Part shown: in pieces, positions 26,994 through 35,643 of the stretch | How the letters are laid out: each line of letters opens with the position of its first letter | Numbering within the stretch: position 1 is the stretch's first letter | Assembly: GCF_018398875.1 (NCBI RefSeq) | Contig: NZ_JAGWDK010000024.1 | Coordinates: forward strand, 1-64,000 | Length of the DNA: 64,000 nucleotides | Direction: 5' to 3' | Origin: Bradyrhizobium sp. sGM-13 | GTDB lineage: Bacteria > Pseudomonadota > Alphaproteobacteria > Rhizobiales > Xanthobacteraceae | The notes under the pieces: generated by a model | The model's database searches: none | What the model was told of the DNA's origin: nothing | Seen by the model: only the letters and a program-made list of their open reading frames with translations | Translations under genes and position numbers: made by a program

Positions 26994-28208
26994 TTATGCC
27001 CTGGCGGGTTCCGCCGGCTTGCGGTCGGTCACCAGCGCCAGCAGGACCGTCAGCACCATGAACGCGACAGAGGCGCCGAACACCCAATGCGGCAGGCTCT
27101 GGTCCATGATCCAGCCGAACAATAGCGGAGAGAGTATGCCGCTGAAATTGAAACCGGTGGAGACGATGCCGAAGGCGCGGCCCGCGGCGCCCGCAGGAGC
27201 CGCGTTGCGCACCAGCATGTCGCGCGAGGGGGCGATGACGCCGCCGAGGAATCCGGCCAGTCCCATCGCGGCGGTCAGCACCACCGACGGCAAATTGATC
27301 GTCGCAATGATGGTAATGATGACGGCGTTAATGGCAAAGCACGCAGCGGCGACATTGCCATGCCGCTTGGTGCGGTCGGCGAGATAGCCGCCGGCGAGCA
27401 CGCCGGCCGCGCTGGCGCCAAGATAGGCGGTCAGCGCGACGTTGGCGGTCGAGATCGTCACGCCATAGCCGCTCATCAGCGCAACGACGCCGAAATTGCT
27501 GATGCCGGCGCTGGACAGGCCGAGCAGCATGAAGAAGATCGTCAGCACGATGATCGCAGGCGTCACGATGCTCTGCTGCGGCGCTGCAGGGTCATCGGCC
27601 TTGCGATCGGCCGAACTGGCATCGGGAATCCTGACCGCGATCAATAGCAGCGCTGCCGCAGGGCCGACCGCACCGGCCACGATCAGCGCGCCGAGCCCGC
27701 CGACGGCTGTCACCAGCATGAGCATGATCGTGGGCGCCACCGCACCACCAAGGAAGCCCGCAAAGGTATGGACCGAAAACGCCCGGCCCATCCGCGCTTC
27801 ATCCATATGCGTCGACAGGATCGCATAGTCGCAGGGGTGATAAACGCTGTTGGCAAGGCCGAGCAGCGCGGCTGAGATGATCAGCGAAACGTAGCTCAGA
27901 TGAAGGCCGAGCATGATCAGCGCGAGGCCGCCGATGGAGAGGCCGATCAGCAGCACTTTTCGCGCGCCAATGTGGTCGGCGAGATAGCCGATCGGGGCCT
28001 GCGTCAGGCCGGAGACGACGCCGAACACGGTGAGCGCGAAGCCGAGCTCAATGTAGCCGACGCCCAACTGCTCCTTCAGGAACGGAAACAGCATCGGCAG
28101 CACGAACAGATGGAAATGGCTGACCCAATGGGCGACCGAAATCGCCGCGAGCGTGCGCAGCGAAGTGTCCGCTTTGGCTTGTTGCGGTGCGGCCAGAATG
28201 TCGACCAT
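26994..28208 (-). CDS. MFS transporter (Fsr/fosmidomycin-resistance-like)
   Basis: A 404-residue transporter with 12 predicted helices. The start LAAISVAHWVSHFHLFVLPM resembles the Fsr subgroup, and motif A is GYLADHIGARKVLL (about 73-86). Such proteins export drugs or small metabolites, although its link with the amidohydrolase 90 bases downstream fits uptake or release of an acyl amino acid. Divergent from the ATP-grasp gene across 173 bases. Confidence 0.87.
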   Translation of the reverse strand: MVDILAAPQQAKADTSLRTLAAISVAHWVSHFHLFVLPMLFPFLKEQLGVGYIELGFALTVFGVVSGLTQAPIGYLADHIGARKVLLIGLSIGGLALIMLGLHLSYVSLIISAALLGLANSVYHPCDYAILSTHMDEARMGRAFSVHTFAGFLGGAVAPTIMLMLVTAVGGLGALIVAGAVGPAAALLLIAVRIPDASSADRKADDPAAPQQSIVTPAIIVLTIFFMLLGLSSAGISNFGVVALMSGYGVTISTANVALTAYLGASAAGVLAGGYLADRTKRHGNVAAACFAINAVIITIIATINLPSVVLTAAMGLAGFLGGVIAPSRDMLVRNAAPAGAAGRAFGIVSTGFNFSGILSPLLFGWIMDQSLPHWVFGASVAFMVLTVLLALVTDRKPAEPARA

Positions 28209-28381
28209 GTCAGCTCAAAAATCCTGCGTAACTTGTGGCCCGGCTGGGCGGGGCTGAAAATATAGGCAGGCCGTTATTTGTCCATGAATGCCGCTGCATG
28301 GCTGCCCCGGCGCAGGGCAGGGCGCACGAATGCCGCCATTAAATTGGGAGACAAAGGCGGTCCACGCGGCAATGATCCGCC

Positions 28382-29647
28382 ATGCCTGATCCCGCCACAC
28401 CGCTCCGGGTACTGGTCTCCGAAGGTTCCTCGACCTCGGCACGGGAGGCCATTACGATTCTCGGTCTTTCGGGCCATCACGTCGAGGTCTGCGATCCCTC
28501 GCCCTGGTGCCTGTCGCGGTTCTCGCGCTTCGTACGCAAATTTCACCGCTGCCCTGGACTGCGGGACGACCCCGCCGGTTACCTGGCCTTCGTCGAGCAG
28601 CGACTGGCCGGCGGAAAATTCGACGTGCTGCTGCCGACGCACGAGCAGGGATTTCTGTTTGCACGGGTTGCGCAGCGCATCGAAGGTCGCGCCGGTCTCG
28701 CGCTGCCGAACTTCGAGAGTTATCGCGAGGCGCATAGCAAGGCTGGCTTCAGCCGGCTGCTCGATCGGTTGGGATTGCCGCAGCCGCCGACGCGCATCGT
28801 GCAATCCGCGCAAGGGGTGTGCGATGCGGTTCGCTTTCCGGCCGTCGTGAAGACTTCAGTCGGCACCGCCAGCCGCGGCATCTGGTTCGTGCGCAGCGCG
28901 GACGACCTGATGCGCGCGCTGCACGAGCTCGGTGGTGGTGATGCATTCGCCGGTGAGGTGCTGGTGCAAGACCTCGTCGCAGGCGCCACCGAGAAGGCGC
29001 AATCGGTGTTCTGCCGCGGCCGGATGCTCGGCTTTCATGCCTATCGGCAGATCGCGGCGGGTGTTGGCGGCGGCGAGGCGATCAAGCAGAGCGTGAACCG
29101 GCCGGTCGTTCGCGCTTACGTCGAGCAGATCGGCCGGGCGCTCGATTGGCACGGCGCGCTGTCGGTCGATTACATCATGCCGGACGTCGATACCGCGCCA
29201 TTGCTGATTGATTGCAATCCGCGGCTGGTCGAGCCGATGAATGCCTATCGCTCCGGCGTCAACCTCGTCGGACTTTTGCTTCTGATCTCGCTGGGCGAGA
29301 CGCCGGCTCCGTTGCTTGCAGGCCGCGAGGGCGTGCTCACGCACCTGGCGATGCAGGCGTTGCTCGGATGTGCGGCGCGCGGCGGAACGCGGCCCGACAT
29401 TCTCAGGGAATGTTTGCATCTCGCTGCGGCGCGCGGGCCTTATGCCGGCAGCAGCGAAGAACTCACCCCGGTGCAGTCGGACTGGATCAGCGCCGTGCCG
29501 GTGGCGATGACGGCAGCCGCGCTGCTGGTTTCGCCGAAGCTCGCGGTCAAACTAGCGCGCGGCGGCTTTGGCGCGCATCTGCTCGATGCAGCGAGTATTC
29601 GGCTGATTGAAAGCGAAGGCTTCTACCAACGTCATCGCCCGGCTTGA
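28382..29647 (+). CDS. ATP-grasp carboxylate ligase-like protein
   Basis: A 421-residue protein. N domain: VLVSEGSSTSAREAITILG. ATP-grasp core: FPAVVKTSVGTASRGIWFV (about 155-173) and VDYIMPDVDTAPLLIDCNPRLVEP (shown in part, about 262-285), with the acidic and Asn metal ligands in place. The family joins a carboxylate to an amine or other nucleophile through an acyl phosphate. The C-terminal 90 residues have no clear domain. The last codons and stop lie inside a family B intergenic repeat. No peptide-synthesis neighbours are present, so the substrate is unknown. Confidence 0.8.
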   Translation: MPDPATPLRVLVSEGSSTSAREAITILGLSGHHVEVCDPSPWCLSRFSRFVRKFHRCPGLRDDPAGYLAFVEQRLAGGKFDVLLPTHEQGFLFARVAQRIEGRAGLALPNFESYREAHSKAGFSRLLDRLGLPQPPTRIVQSAQGVCDAVRFPAVVKTSVGTASRGIWFVRSADDLMRALHELGGGDAFAGEVLVQDLVAGATEKAQSVFCRGRMLGFHAYRQIAAGVGGGEAIKQSVNRPVVRAYVEQIGRALDWHGALSVDYIMPDVDTAPLLIDCNPRLVEPMNAYRSGVNLVGLLLLISLGETPAPLLAGREGVLTHLAMQALLGCAARGGTRPDILRECLHLAAARGPYAGSSEELTPVQSDWISAVPVAMTAAALLVSPKLAVKLARGGFGAHLLDAASIRLIESEGFYQRHRPA

Positions 29648-29728
29648 CCGGGCGATCCAGTACTCCGCAGCGCCGATGTTCTGCAGAAAAGCCGCGGCGT
29701 ACTGGATCGCGCCTTCGCGGGCGATGAC
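29631..29728. repeat. Long inverted repeat, family B, copy 1
   Basis: The left arm GTCATCGCCCGGCTTGACCG...GATCCAGTA pairs with the right arm TACTGGATCGC...GGGCGATGAC. It lies between the convergent ATP-grasp and 52-residue genes, overlapping the last 17 bases of the former. A second copy is at about 57.4 kb, also between convergent genes. Confidence 0.75.
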
Positions 29729-29741
29729 AACTTTTATGAGG

Positions 29742-29900
29742 CTACAACGGCTCATTTTCAGGATCGGAACGGTCCCGCTTCGGCGTAGCGATGTCGCCGT
29801 CCTCGTGGTCCTCCTCCTCAACCGGCGGGCTCGGCGGCTTTTTCGGTTTGGCATCGCCTTGTTTCGGAGGCTCGCTGTTCTTCCTGCCTGTTCCGCCCAT
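29742..29900 (-). CDS. Small acidic/proline-rich hypothetical protein (52 aa)
   Basis: An unreported short frame coding 52 residues, beginning MGGTGRKNSEPPKQGDAKPK, with a PPSPPVEEEDHEDGD centre and a C terminus of PENEPL. It is strongly hydrophilic, probably disordered, with a basic first half and an acidic second half. A GGTGA site is about 6 bases upstream of the ATG. The composition is more protein-like than that of the competing frames here. Function unknown; it ends against the family B repeat. Confidence 0.6.
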   Translation of the reverse strand: MGGTGRKNSEPPKQGDAKPKKPPSPPVEEEDHEDGDIATPKRDRSDPENEPL

Positions 29901-30078
29901 ATGATTTCACCAAAGTGATGCTTCTTTGCCGGATCAATCGGCGTTTGCGCTGCATGCCGACTCAGGGTAACGGCATGACCTCAATCTAATCGCGGCCGGA
30001 AGGTATCCTAGCGCCGGTCAAACGATTCTTCCCGCCCTTTTTGCGGCTTCAGCTCGAAGGGCATCACATGGAGCCAGT

Positions 30079-30321
30079 ATGAAGAAGCCCCGCATTGCGC
30101 TCGATGAAGCGCAGCAGCGCAAGATCCTCCGGGCCGACAAGGCACCGGCCACCGGTTATTCGCTGGTCGTGGATGGCCACTTCAAGTCGCATCACGATAC
30201 GGTGGAGGCGGCTGAGGAAGCGGGCATGGCGTTGAAGAACCGCTTCCAGATGCTTCAGGTGCAGGTTTACGACGCCGAGAACAAGACGCGATCGATGATC
30301 GATTGGCCGGGGCCGGCGTAA
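30079..30321 (+). CDS. Conserved-looking small hypothetical protein (80 aa)
   Basis: An 80-residue soluble protein, MKKPRIALDEAQQRKILRAD..., with a central YSLVVDGHFKSHHDTVEAAEEAG and an IDWPGPA end. GGAG lies 5 bases before the ATG. I do not recognise a family. The pattern of a short beta strand, an acidic helix and another strand suggests a small alpha/beta fold. The stop codon sits in the loop of a perfect hairpin that may end transcription. Convergent with the next pair of small genes. Confidence 0.65.
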   Translation: MKKPRIALDEAQQRKILRADKAPATGYSLVVDGHFKSHHDTVEAAEEAGMALKNRFQMLQVQVYDAENKTRSMIDWPGPA

Positions 30322-30328
30322 CGCCGGC
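30312..30328. terminator. Stop-codon hairpin between convergent small genes
   Basis: Perfect 7-bp stem GCCGGCG/CGCCGGC around a TAA loop, which is the stop codon of the 80-residue gene. No T-run follows, so it is a candidate weak bidirectional terminator in the 30-base convergent gap. Confidence 0.45.
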
Positions 30329-30351
30329 TCTCTGAGCTCGATCGGCCGATC

Positions 30352-30642
30352 TCAGGTTCGCCGTCCGCCGTTCTGCTGGCTCGCCAGCCACTCTGACAGG
30401 GCCACCGGCTTCTCGTTGGGTCGCTTTGTGCTGCTGCGCGCCTTCTTTGCCGCCTTTGCGGCGGGCGCACGTTGCGGCTCGGCTGCTTCGCGCGCGAGCC
30501 GTAACGCCTTCAGCTTTGCCATATTGTCGAGCACGGCTTTCGCCGCTGCGTCGCGTTCGGCCTTGCCGGAGTTTGCGTCCTGAACGGCCTTGGCCGCCTT
30601 ATCGAAGCGCGCTTGGGCGCGATCGCGATCCTCTTTCGTCAT
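30352..30642 (-). CDS. Small basic helical hypothetical protein (96 aa), paralogue of next gene
   Basis: A 96-residue, Ala/Lys/Arg-rich protein predicted to be mainly helical (DRDRAQARFDKAAKAVQDAN), with a central KLKALRLAREAAEPQ and a basic linker KAAKKARSSTKRPNEK. The central segment matches KLRALRLAKEAAERAN in the adjacent 79-residue protein, so the two are likely paralogues. It starts 6 bases after the upstream stop, and its ribosome site lies inside the upstream coding end. Function unknown; the charge would allow nucleic acid binding. Confidence 0.6.
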   Translation of the reverse strand: MTKEDRDRAQARFDKAAKAVQDANSGKAERDAAAKAVLDNMAKLKALRLAREAAEPQRAPAAKAAKKARSSTKRPNEKPVALSEWLASQQNGGRRT

Positions 30643-30648
30643 TTCAAG

Positions 30649-30888
30649 TCAGCCTCTTTTCGCGATCCTGGCTTTGGTCTTGCCCTTGACCTTCGATTCC
30701 GGCGGATTTGCACGTTCGGCCGCTTCCTTTGCCAGGCGCAGCGCGCGCAGCTTCTCGGTTCGCTGGCGGATCGCGATATCGGCAGCCGCGATCTCGGCCA
30801 TCGCCTTGATGCCGTCGACTTCCTGGGCGCGCTTGCGAATGAGCCTCATTTCTTTCAGCTCGGCGGCGCTCTTCGGCTCATCATTCAT
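30649..30888 (-). CDS. Small helical hypothetical protein (79 aa), paralogue of previous gene
   Basis: A 79-residue predicted coiled-coil or helical protein, MNDEPKSAAELKEMRLIRKR..., containing KLRALRLAKEAAERAN and a lysine-rich end (KVKGKTKARIAKRG). AGAGG lies 7 bases before the ATG. It forms a two-gene unit with the downstream paralogue. No family recognised. Confidence 0.6.
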   Translation of the reverse strand: MNDEPKSAAELKEMRLIRKRAQEVDGIKAMAEIAAADIAIRQRTEKLRALRLAKEAAERANPPESKVKGKTKARIAKRG

Positions 30889-31044
30889 GTCATACCTCTG
30901 AAATCACGACTGATATCGTCGAGCGGTCTGTGGCCCATTTACCACGGATCGGCGTGCAGAGGATGTTATTTTCGGTCGAAAATGGCGCAGTTTCTGACAG
31001 AATCTGCGCTTGATATGAGGGTTCGTAGGGAACACGGCAGGTCG

Positions 31045-31073
31045 AGCCGGTCCGGCAGCAAGCCGAACCGGCT
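31045..31073 (-). terminator. Hairpin downstream of the TonB receptor gene
   Basis: A 12-bp stem with one mismatch, AGCCGGTCCGGC/GCCGAACCGGCT, and a 5-base loop. It lies just 3' of the receptor stop codon on the minus strand. It lacks a strong T-run, so full termination is not certain. Confidence 0.55.
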
Positions 31074-31081
31074 AATATTAG

Positions 31082-33373
31082 TCAGAACGTCGCGCCGGCC
31101 TTCACCATGAAGGTGCGGCCCGGGAGTGGATAAGCTGCGAAGCGGCCCGGCGTGAACGAGCTCGCGATGGCGTAGTCGTAATAGAGCGCGTTGAACAGGT
31201 TGTTCACGCCCACCGACCAGAAGAAGCGATTGTAGGCGCCGCTCAATTTCAAATCGACGGTGGCGTCCGCCGGAATGCGCCGTTGGGCGTTGGCCTGGTC
31301 ATTGTCCATGAAGCGTTCGCTCCAGGCCCGCACGGTGGCATCGAACACAAGATAGTTCTGCCAGATGTTCCAGGTGACGCCACCGCTCGCGGTGTAGCGC
31401 GATACCAGCGGCACGTCGTTGCCCGCGAACGCACCCTCGCGGAAGACAGCACGCGTATACGCGATGCCACCGCGCAGCAACACACTGTCGCTGACGCGCA
31501 GCGAAGCGCTGGTCTCGGAGCCGTAGCGGCGAGTGGGATCGAGATTGATGTTGTGGAACAGCACGGGATTGAAATGGATCTCGTTCTCGAGGTCCATGTT
31601 GTAGATGCTCGATTGCATCTGGAAGCCACCGCTCTTGATGCGGAATCCGCCCTCGATGTCGTGCGAGGTCTGGGTCTTCAGCTTGAAGTCGCCGGGCAGC
31701 GGGGTGAAGAAGGGGTCGAATGCCGGACCCGAGGCGACGCGCTCGTCGACAGTCGGGGTGCGGAACGCGCGTGCGGCGCGGCCGAACACCGAGAACACGC
31801 TATTGAAGCGATGCTCGAGGCCAGCATGCAGCGCGTATTGCGTTTCGTTGCTGTCCAGCGGGGAGGCTTGAGCGCTGCAGTTAAAGAACATGGCGCAACC
31901 GGGCGCGTTGGGGTCGTACCGATCCCGGGCACTCAGACTGGTGTTTTGAATCCTGGCGCCGTAGGAGAAATCCGTCGTCGGCAACAGACCGACGGTTTGC
32001 TGCCAATAGCCCGCCACCGTCTGTTGCGATAGATCGTAGATGTGGGTAGGCGCAAGGCCTTTGAACGCCCCGCGTTCCTGGTTGAACGTCGCATCGTAAT
32101 AATCGATGCCGGTCAGGATCTGTGAGGGCATCCCGAGGATCGCGTTCTTGACGCTCAGTCGCGGCGTGATCGACCAGGTCTGCAGTGCCGCATCGTTATA
32201 GGTCGAGGAGAAGCTCGGCAGCGGCGAAGCAAACGGTACCGTACCGAAGAAACCGCTTTGCGTATCCTTCTTCCGCACGCCGCCGTCGACGATGAGTTCG
32301 GCGCCGTTCCACAGCGTTTTTGTGAAACCGGCGGTGGCGCTGGCGCCCTGCTGGTTGCCGTAATCGAACGGCGTGGCGGCGCCCCGGCGGTTCGTGACCA
32401 GCTCGTTGAGACCGATCGAGGGATCGACGAAGCGGCCGCCGGGGAATCCGAGCTTTTGGTCGTCACCGGTCACTGTGAGAAAGGCCTTGAGGTCGGGCGT
32501 GGTGTAATTGAGATTGCCGACCCCGTTGCGCTGGTCGAGTGCGTTATTCTCGCGATAGCCGTCAGACTTGATCGCGTTGCCATAGAACGATGTCGACCAT
32601 GGCCCCGAATTTGCCGCTACGGAGACGTTGGCCAGACGCTGGTTGAAGGAGCCGTAGCCGGCTTCGGCTTTCATCGTGACGGGAGGTCCGCCGACGCCGT
32701 TCTTCAGGACGATGTTGATGACGCCGCCGACCGCATTGTCGCCGTAGAGCACGGCGCCGCTGTTGCCGCGGGTGATCTCGATGCGCTCGATTGAATTGAG
32801 CGGAATGGTCGAGAGGTCGACCTGCGCCATATCGATGTCATTGAGCCTGCGCCCGTTGACGAGGACGAGGGTGTTGGCCGTCGCGAAGGCGCCGAAACCG
32901 CGGAGGTCGACGGACGTCTTGGCGCCGTTCACGCCGCCGTAAAGGCTGGTCAATTGCACGCCCGGCACCTGCGCGATGATGTCGGGCAAGGTCTGCTGCG
33001 GCGAATGCGCAATGTCGTCCGCGGTAATGACGGTTGCGGATGTGCCGACGATGCCGGAGAACTGCCGTCCGCCGGCTGCGCCCGCCCCTTGTGGGGCCCT
33101 TTGCGATGCGACGTTCGAGCCAGTCCCCGCCGCAGGTCGCGTGCCGGTCGACGGCGCAGCCGCCGGCACGACGCGGCGCGAGGTCGATGGTTCATCATAG
33201 GTCGGCTTGGCGCGGGTCCGGTTCGGGTCCGTAGGCGAAGTTACCTCGATCGGCGGCAATGGCTCCGGCGTCTGCGCATGCGTGCCGGAAATGCCGAGCG
33301 ACACGATGGGAACCAGAAAGCTGGACGCGAGCCAAAAGCGGCGGCGCTTGGCGGCTGTGTTGGTGAAAGACAT
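31082..33373 (-). CDS. btuB: TonB-dependent outer-membrane receptor, cobalamin-type
   Basis: A 763-residue outer-membrane receptor. It has a signal peptide (about 1-33, ending GTHAQ), a TonB-box-like PIEVTS segment, a Pro/Thr-rich linker and a plug domain (about 110-230, with LRGFGAFATANTLVLVNGRR and SGAVLYGDNAVGGVINIVLK). The beta barrel ends in an aromatic residue (VKAGATF). The specificity call rests on the cobalamin riboswitch in its leader and the adjacent btuCDF-like importer; by sequence alone it could be a siderophore receptor. GAGGT lies 10 bases upstream of the ATG. Confidence 0.88.
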   Translation of the reverse strand: MSFTNTAAKRRRFWLASSFLVPIVSLGISGTHAQTPEPLPPIEVTSPTDPNRTRAKPTYDEPSTSRRVVPAAAPSTGTRPAAGTGSNVASQRAPQGAGAAGGRQFSGIVGTSATVITADDIAHSPQQTLPDIIAQVPGVQLTSLYGGVNGAKTSVDLRGFGAFATANTLVLVNGRRLNDIDMAQVDLSTIPLNSIERIEITRGNSGAVLYGDNAVGGVINIVLKNGVGGPPVTMKAEAGYGSFNQRLANVSVAANSGPWSTSFYGNAIKSDGYRENNALDQRNGVGNLNYTTPDLKAFLTVTGDDQKLGFPGGRFVDPSIGLNELVTNRRGAATPFDYGNQQGASATAGFTKTLWNGAELIVDGGVRKKDTQSGFFGTVPFASPLPSFSSTYNDAALQTWSITPRLSVKNAILGMPSQILTGIDYYDATFNQERGAFKGLAPTHIYDLSQQTVAGYWQQTVGLLPTTDFSYGARIQNTSLSARDRYDPNAPGCAMFFNCSAQASPLDSNETQYALHAGLEHRFNSVFSVFGRAARAFRTPTVDERVASGPAFDPFFTPLPGDFKLKTQTSHDIEGGFRIKSGGFQMQSSIYNMDLENEIHFNPVLFHNINLDPTRRYGSETSASLRVSDSVLLRGGIAYTRAVFREGAFAGNDVPLVSRYTASGGVTWNIWQNYLVFDATVRAWSERFMDNDQANAQRRIPADATVDLKLSGAYNRFFWSVGVNNLFNALYYDYAIASSFTPGRFAAYPLPGRTFMVKAGATF

Positions 33374-33496
33374 GACTTGGACCTCGGTATGACGTCAGTG
33401 GCACGTCACAGCGAACCAAGGCTCACCATGTGCTTTCAGCAGCTCAGGTGAAGCTAATGTCTGTACTCCCCGACCGACATCTTCGCGTGTGACCAC

Positions 33497-33675
33497 GGCT
33501 GACGGCAGGTCTCCTGGCTCGCGGGTCGTTACCCCATCGTCGCCTTCCCAGGACCGAGATGCCCAGTGGCTTATGACGAAGGATTCGCCGCTTACAGTTG
33601 CGGGGGCAGCCGCGGAATTGGGGGTTTTCCCCGCACCGCATTCCCTTTTGATCCCCAAAACGGGAACCGTCGGGA
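33497..33675 (-). promoter_or_regulatory. Cobalamin (adenosylcobalamin) riboswitch
   Basis: On the minus strand the leader shows the hallmark blocks in order: GGAATGCGGTGCGGGG, CCCCCGCAACTGTAAGCGG, GCCACTGGG (complement of 33562-33570), and the B12 box GAGCCAGGAGACCTGCC (complement of 33504-33520). These match the class I cobalamin riboswitch core. It ends about 120 bases before the TonB receptor start and should repress the receptor when cobalamin is plentiful. The long spacer leaves open whether it acts on transcription or on translation. Confidence 0.93.
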
Positions 33676-33679
33676 ACTA

Positions 33680-33708
33680 TGGTAGAAGTTCGTCAAAGTC
33701 CGAGTCAA
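33680..33708 (-). promoter_or_regulatory. Sigma-70-type promoter for the riboswitch/receptor transcript
   Basis: On the minus strand TTGACT (33703-33708) and CTACCA (33680-33685) are separated by exactly 17 bases. This places the transcript start near 33672, at the 5' edge of the riboswitch. The position makes this the likely promoter; the match to a rhizobial -10 is only fair. Confidence 0.55.
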
Positions 33709-33820
33709 TGCGCCCCGGGGCGTCCGGCGATCCTCACTGGACGAGTGCGCCATTTTTGTCGCATGAGTTCGCTTGCCCGCCGCCTGTACCGGGGCGGGTA
33801 AACCTGCTTTAGGACGATCA

Positions 33821-34864
33821 ATGAGTGTTGAGGCCGTAACCCTGACCAATGAGGAAGCCGCGCGCCGGCGGATCGGCACGACTGCAGCGCTTGCCGTCAT
33901 CGTGGTGCTCTTGATGCTGATCTCGCTCGGCATCGGGCCGGTGCGGCTGTCGCCGCTTGCGGTGGCGCAAGCGCTGTTCGGCGGCGGCAGCGAAGTATCG
34001 CAGGTGATCGTGCGGGAGATCCGCCTGCCGCGCACGCTGCTGGCGCTGGCGATCGGTGCCATTCTCGGGCTGTCGGGCGCGTCGCTGCAGGGCTTGCTCC
34101 GCAATCCGCTGGCTTCGCCCTCGCTGTTCGGCGCGCCGCAATCGGCCGCCTTCGGCGCGGTGCTGGTGATTGCGCTCGGGCTGGCCGACGTGCGCTCCTA
34201 TGCGCTTCCGGTCGCCGCGATCGTCGCAGCATTCGCTTCGGTGTTCGTGCTGCTCTCGATTGCCGGCCGCAACGCCGGGCTGTTGATCCTGATCCTGTCC
34301 GGTCTTGCGATATCGAGCTTTGCCGGCGCCGCCACCGCGCTGGTGATGAACCTCTCCAGCAATCCCTTCCTGGTGCTGGAGATCGCGTTCTGGCTGCTCG
34401 GCTCGCTGGAGGACCGCAGCTTTCAGCATGTGATGTTGGCGTTTCCCTTCATCATTGGCGGCGGCCTGATGCTGTTCAGCCAGCGCCATGCCTTTCGTGC
34501 GCTCAGTCTCGGCGAGGAAACCGCGCAAAGTCTCGGTGTCGATGTCGGCCGCCTGCGGCTGTTCGTGATTTCGGGCGTCGCGCTCGGCGTCGGCGGCGCG
34601 GTCGCCGTCACCGGCACCATCGGTTTCATCGGCCTGGTCGCGCCGCATCTGATGCGGCCCCTGATCGGCCACGACCCCGGGCGGCTGCTGGTGCCGAGCG
34701 CGCTCGCCGGCTCGGCGCTGCTGCTGGCGGCAGACATCGCCGTACGCATCATTCCCTCGACGTCCGACATTAAGGTCGGCGTGCTGACCTCGATCATCGG
34801 CGTGCCGTTCTTCCTCTATCTGATCATGCGCGAACGCCGCGCGCTCGGCGGAGGCGTCGCATGA
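33821..34864 (+). CDS. btuC: FecCD-family ABC permease, BtuC-like
   Basis: A 347-residue inner-membrane permease with 9-10 predicted helices. It carries the FecCD signature RLPRTLLALAIGAILGLSGASLQGLLRNPLASPSLFG (about 63-99, shown for orientation only in part) and the ATPase-docking region ETAQSLGVDVGRLRL. The ATG at 33821 has AGGA 6 bases upstream; a longer frame was rejected. The cobalamin role is inferred from the neighbouring riboswitch-controlled receptor; iron-siderophore permeases look similar. It overlaps the ATPase gene as ATGA. Confidence 0.85.
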   Translation: MSVEAVTLTNEEAARRRIGTTAALAVIVVLLMLISLGIGPVRLSPLAVAQALFGGGSEVSQVIVREIRLPRTLLALAIGAILGLSGASLQGLLRNPLASPSLFGAPQSAAFGAVLVIALGLADVRSYALPVAAIVAAFASVFVLLSIAGRNAGLLILILSGLAISSFAGAATALVMNLSSNPFLVLEIAFWLLGSLEDRSFQHVMLAFPFIIGGGLMLFSQRHAFRALSLGEETAQSLGVDVGRLRLFVISGVALGVGGAVAVTGTIGFIGLVAPHLMRPLIGHDPGRLLVPSALAGSALLLAADIAVRIIPSTSDIKVGVLTSIIGVPFFLYLIMRERRALGGGVA

Positions 34865-35643
34865 GCGAGGCGGCGCTGCTGACCGCAAGGGGGCTAGGCG
34901 TGCGGCTCGCCGGCCGCGTTGTGCTGAAGGACGTTTCGCTGGCGCTGTCGGCGGGACATCTGGTGGCGCTGGTCGGGCCGAACGGCGCCGGCAAGACGAC
35001 ATTGTTGCGGGCGCTGGCCGGGCTAATTCCCTCCGAAGGCGAGATCACGGTCGGTGGCGATGCGCTGGCCTCGCTGCCGCTGCGCGAGCGCGCCAAACGC
35101 TTCGGTTATCTGCCGCAGGGGCATCTCGTGCATTGGCCGCTGCCGGCGCGCGATATCGTGGCGCTCGGCCGCTACCCGCATGGTGCAACCGATCCGGCAC
35201 GGCTGTCGCCGAAGGACGCCGAGGCCGTGCTACGCGCGATGCAGGCGGTCGACGTAATGGAGTTCAGCGATCGCCGCGTCACCGAGCTATCCGGCGGCGA
35301 GCGCAGCCGCGTGGCGCTGGCGCGTGCGCTGGCGGTGGAAGCGCCGATTATCCTGGCCGACGAGCCCACCGCCTCGCTCGATCCGCGGCACCAGATCGAC
35401 GTCATGAAGAATTTGCGCGCGACCGCGGACACGGGCGTGCTGGTCATCGTGGTGACGCACGATCTCGGGCTTGCTGCGCGGTTTGCCGACCATGTGCTGG
35501 TGCTGAAGGAAGGCAATCTCGTATCGTGGGGCACGCCGAGCGAGGGGCTGTCGGAGCGGGTGATGGCGGACGTGTTTCGGATCAGCGCCTATCGCGCGGA
35601 ATATCAGCGCGAGGCGGTCATCGTGCCTTGGGCGGATATCTGA
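34861..35643 (+). CDS. btuD: FecE/BtuD-like ABC transporter ATPase
   Basis: A 260-residue ATPase with Walker A GPNGAGKTT (about 40-48), Q-loop YLPQGHLVHWPL, signature LSGGERSR, Walker B IILADEPTASLD and H-loop VVTHDLGLA. It powers the adjacent BtuC-like channel. Start and stop overlap both neighbours, so the three importer genes form one tight operon that diverges from the receptor. Confidence 0.87.
   Translation: MSEAALLTARGLGVRLAGRVVLKDVSLALSAGHLVALVGPNGAGKTTLLRALAGLIPSEGEITVGGDALASLPLRERAKRFGYLPQGHLVHWPLPARDIVALGRYPHGATDPARLSPKDAEAVLRAMQAVDVMEFSDRRVTELSGGERSRVALARALAVEAPIILADEPTASLDPRHQIDVMKNLRATADTGVLVIVVTHDLGLAARFADHVLVLKEGNLVSWGTPSEGLSERVMADVFRISAYRAEYQREAVIVPWADI

Noticed and set aside
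31283..32794. Plus-strand frames opposite the TonB receptor
   Set aside because: Antisense shadows; the receptor and its riboswitch are on the minus strand.
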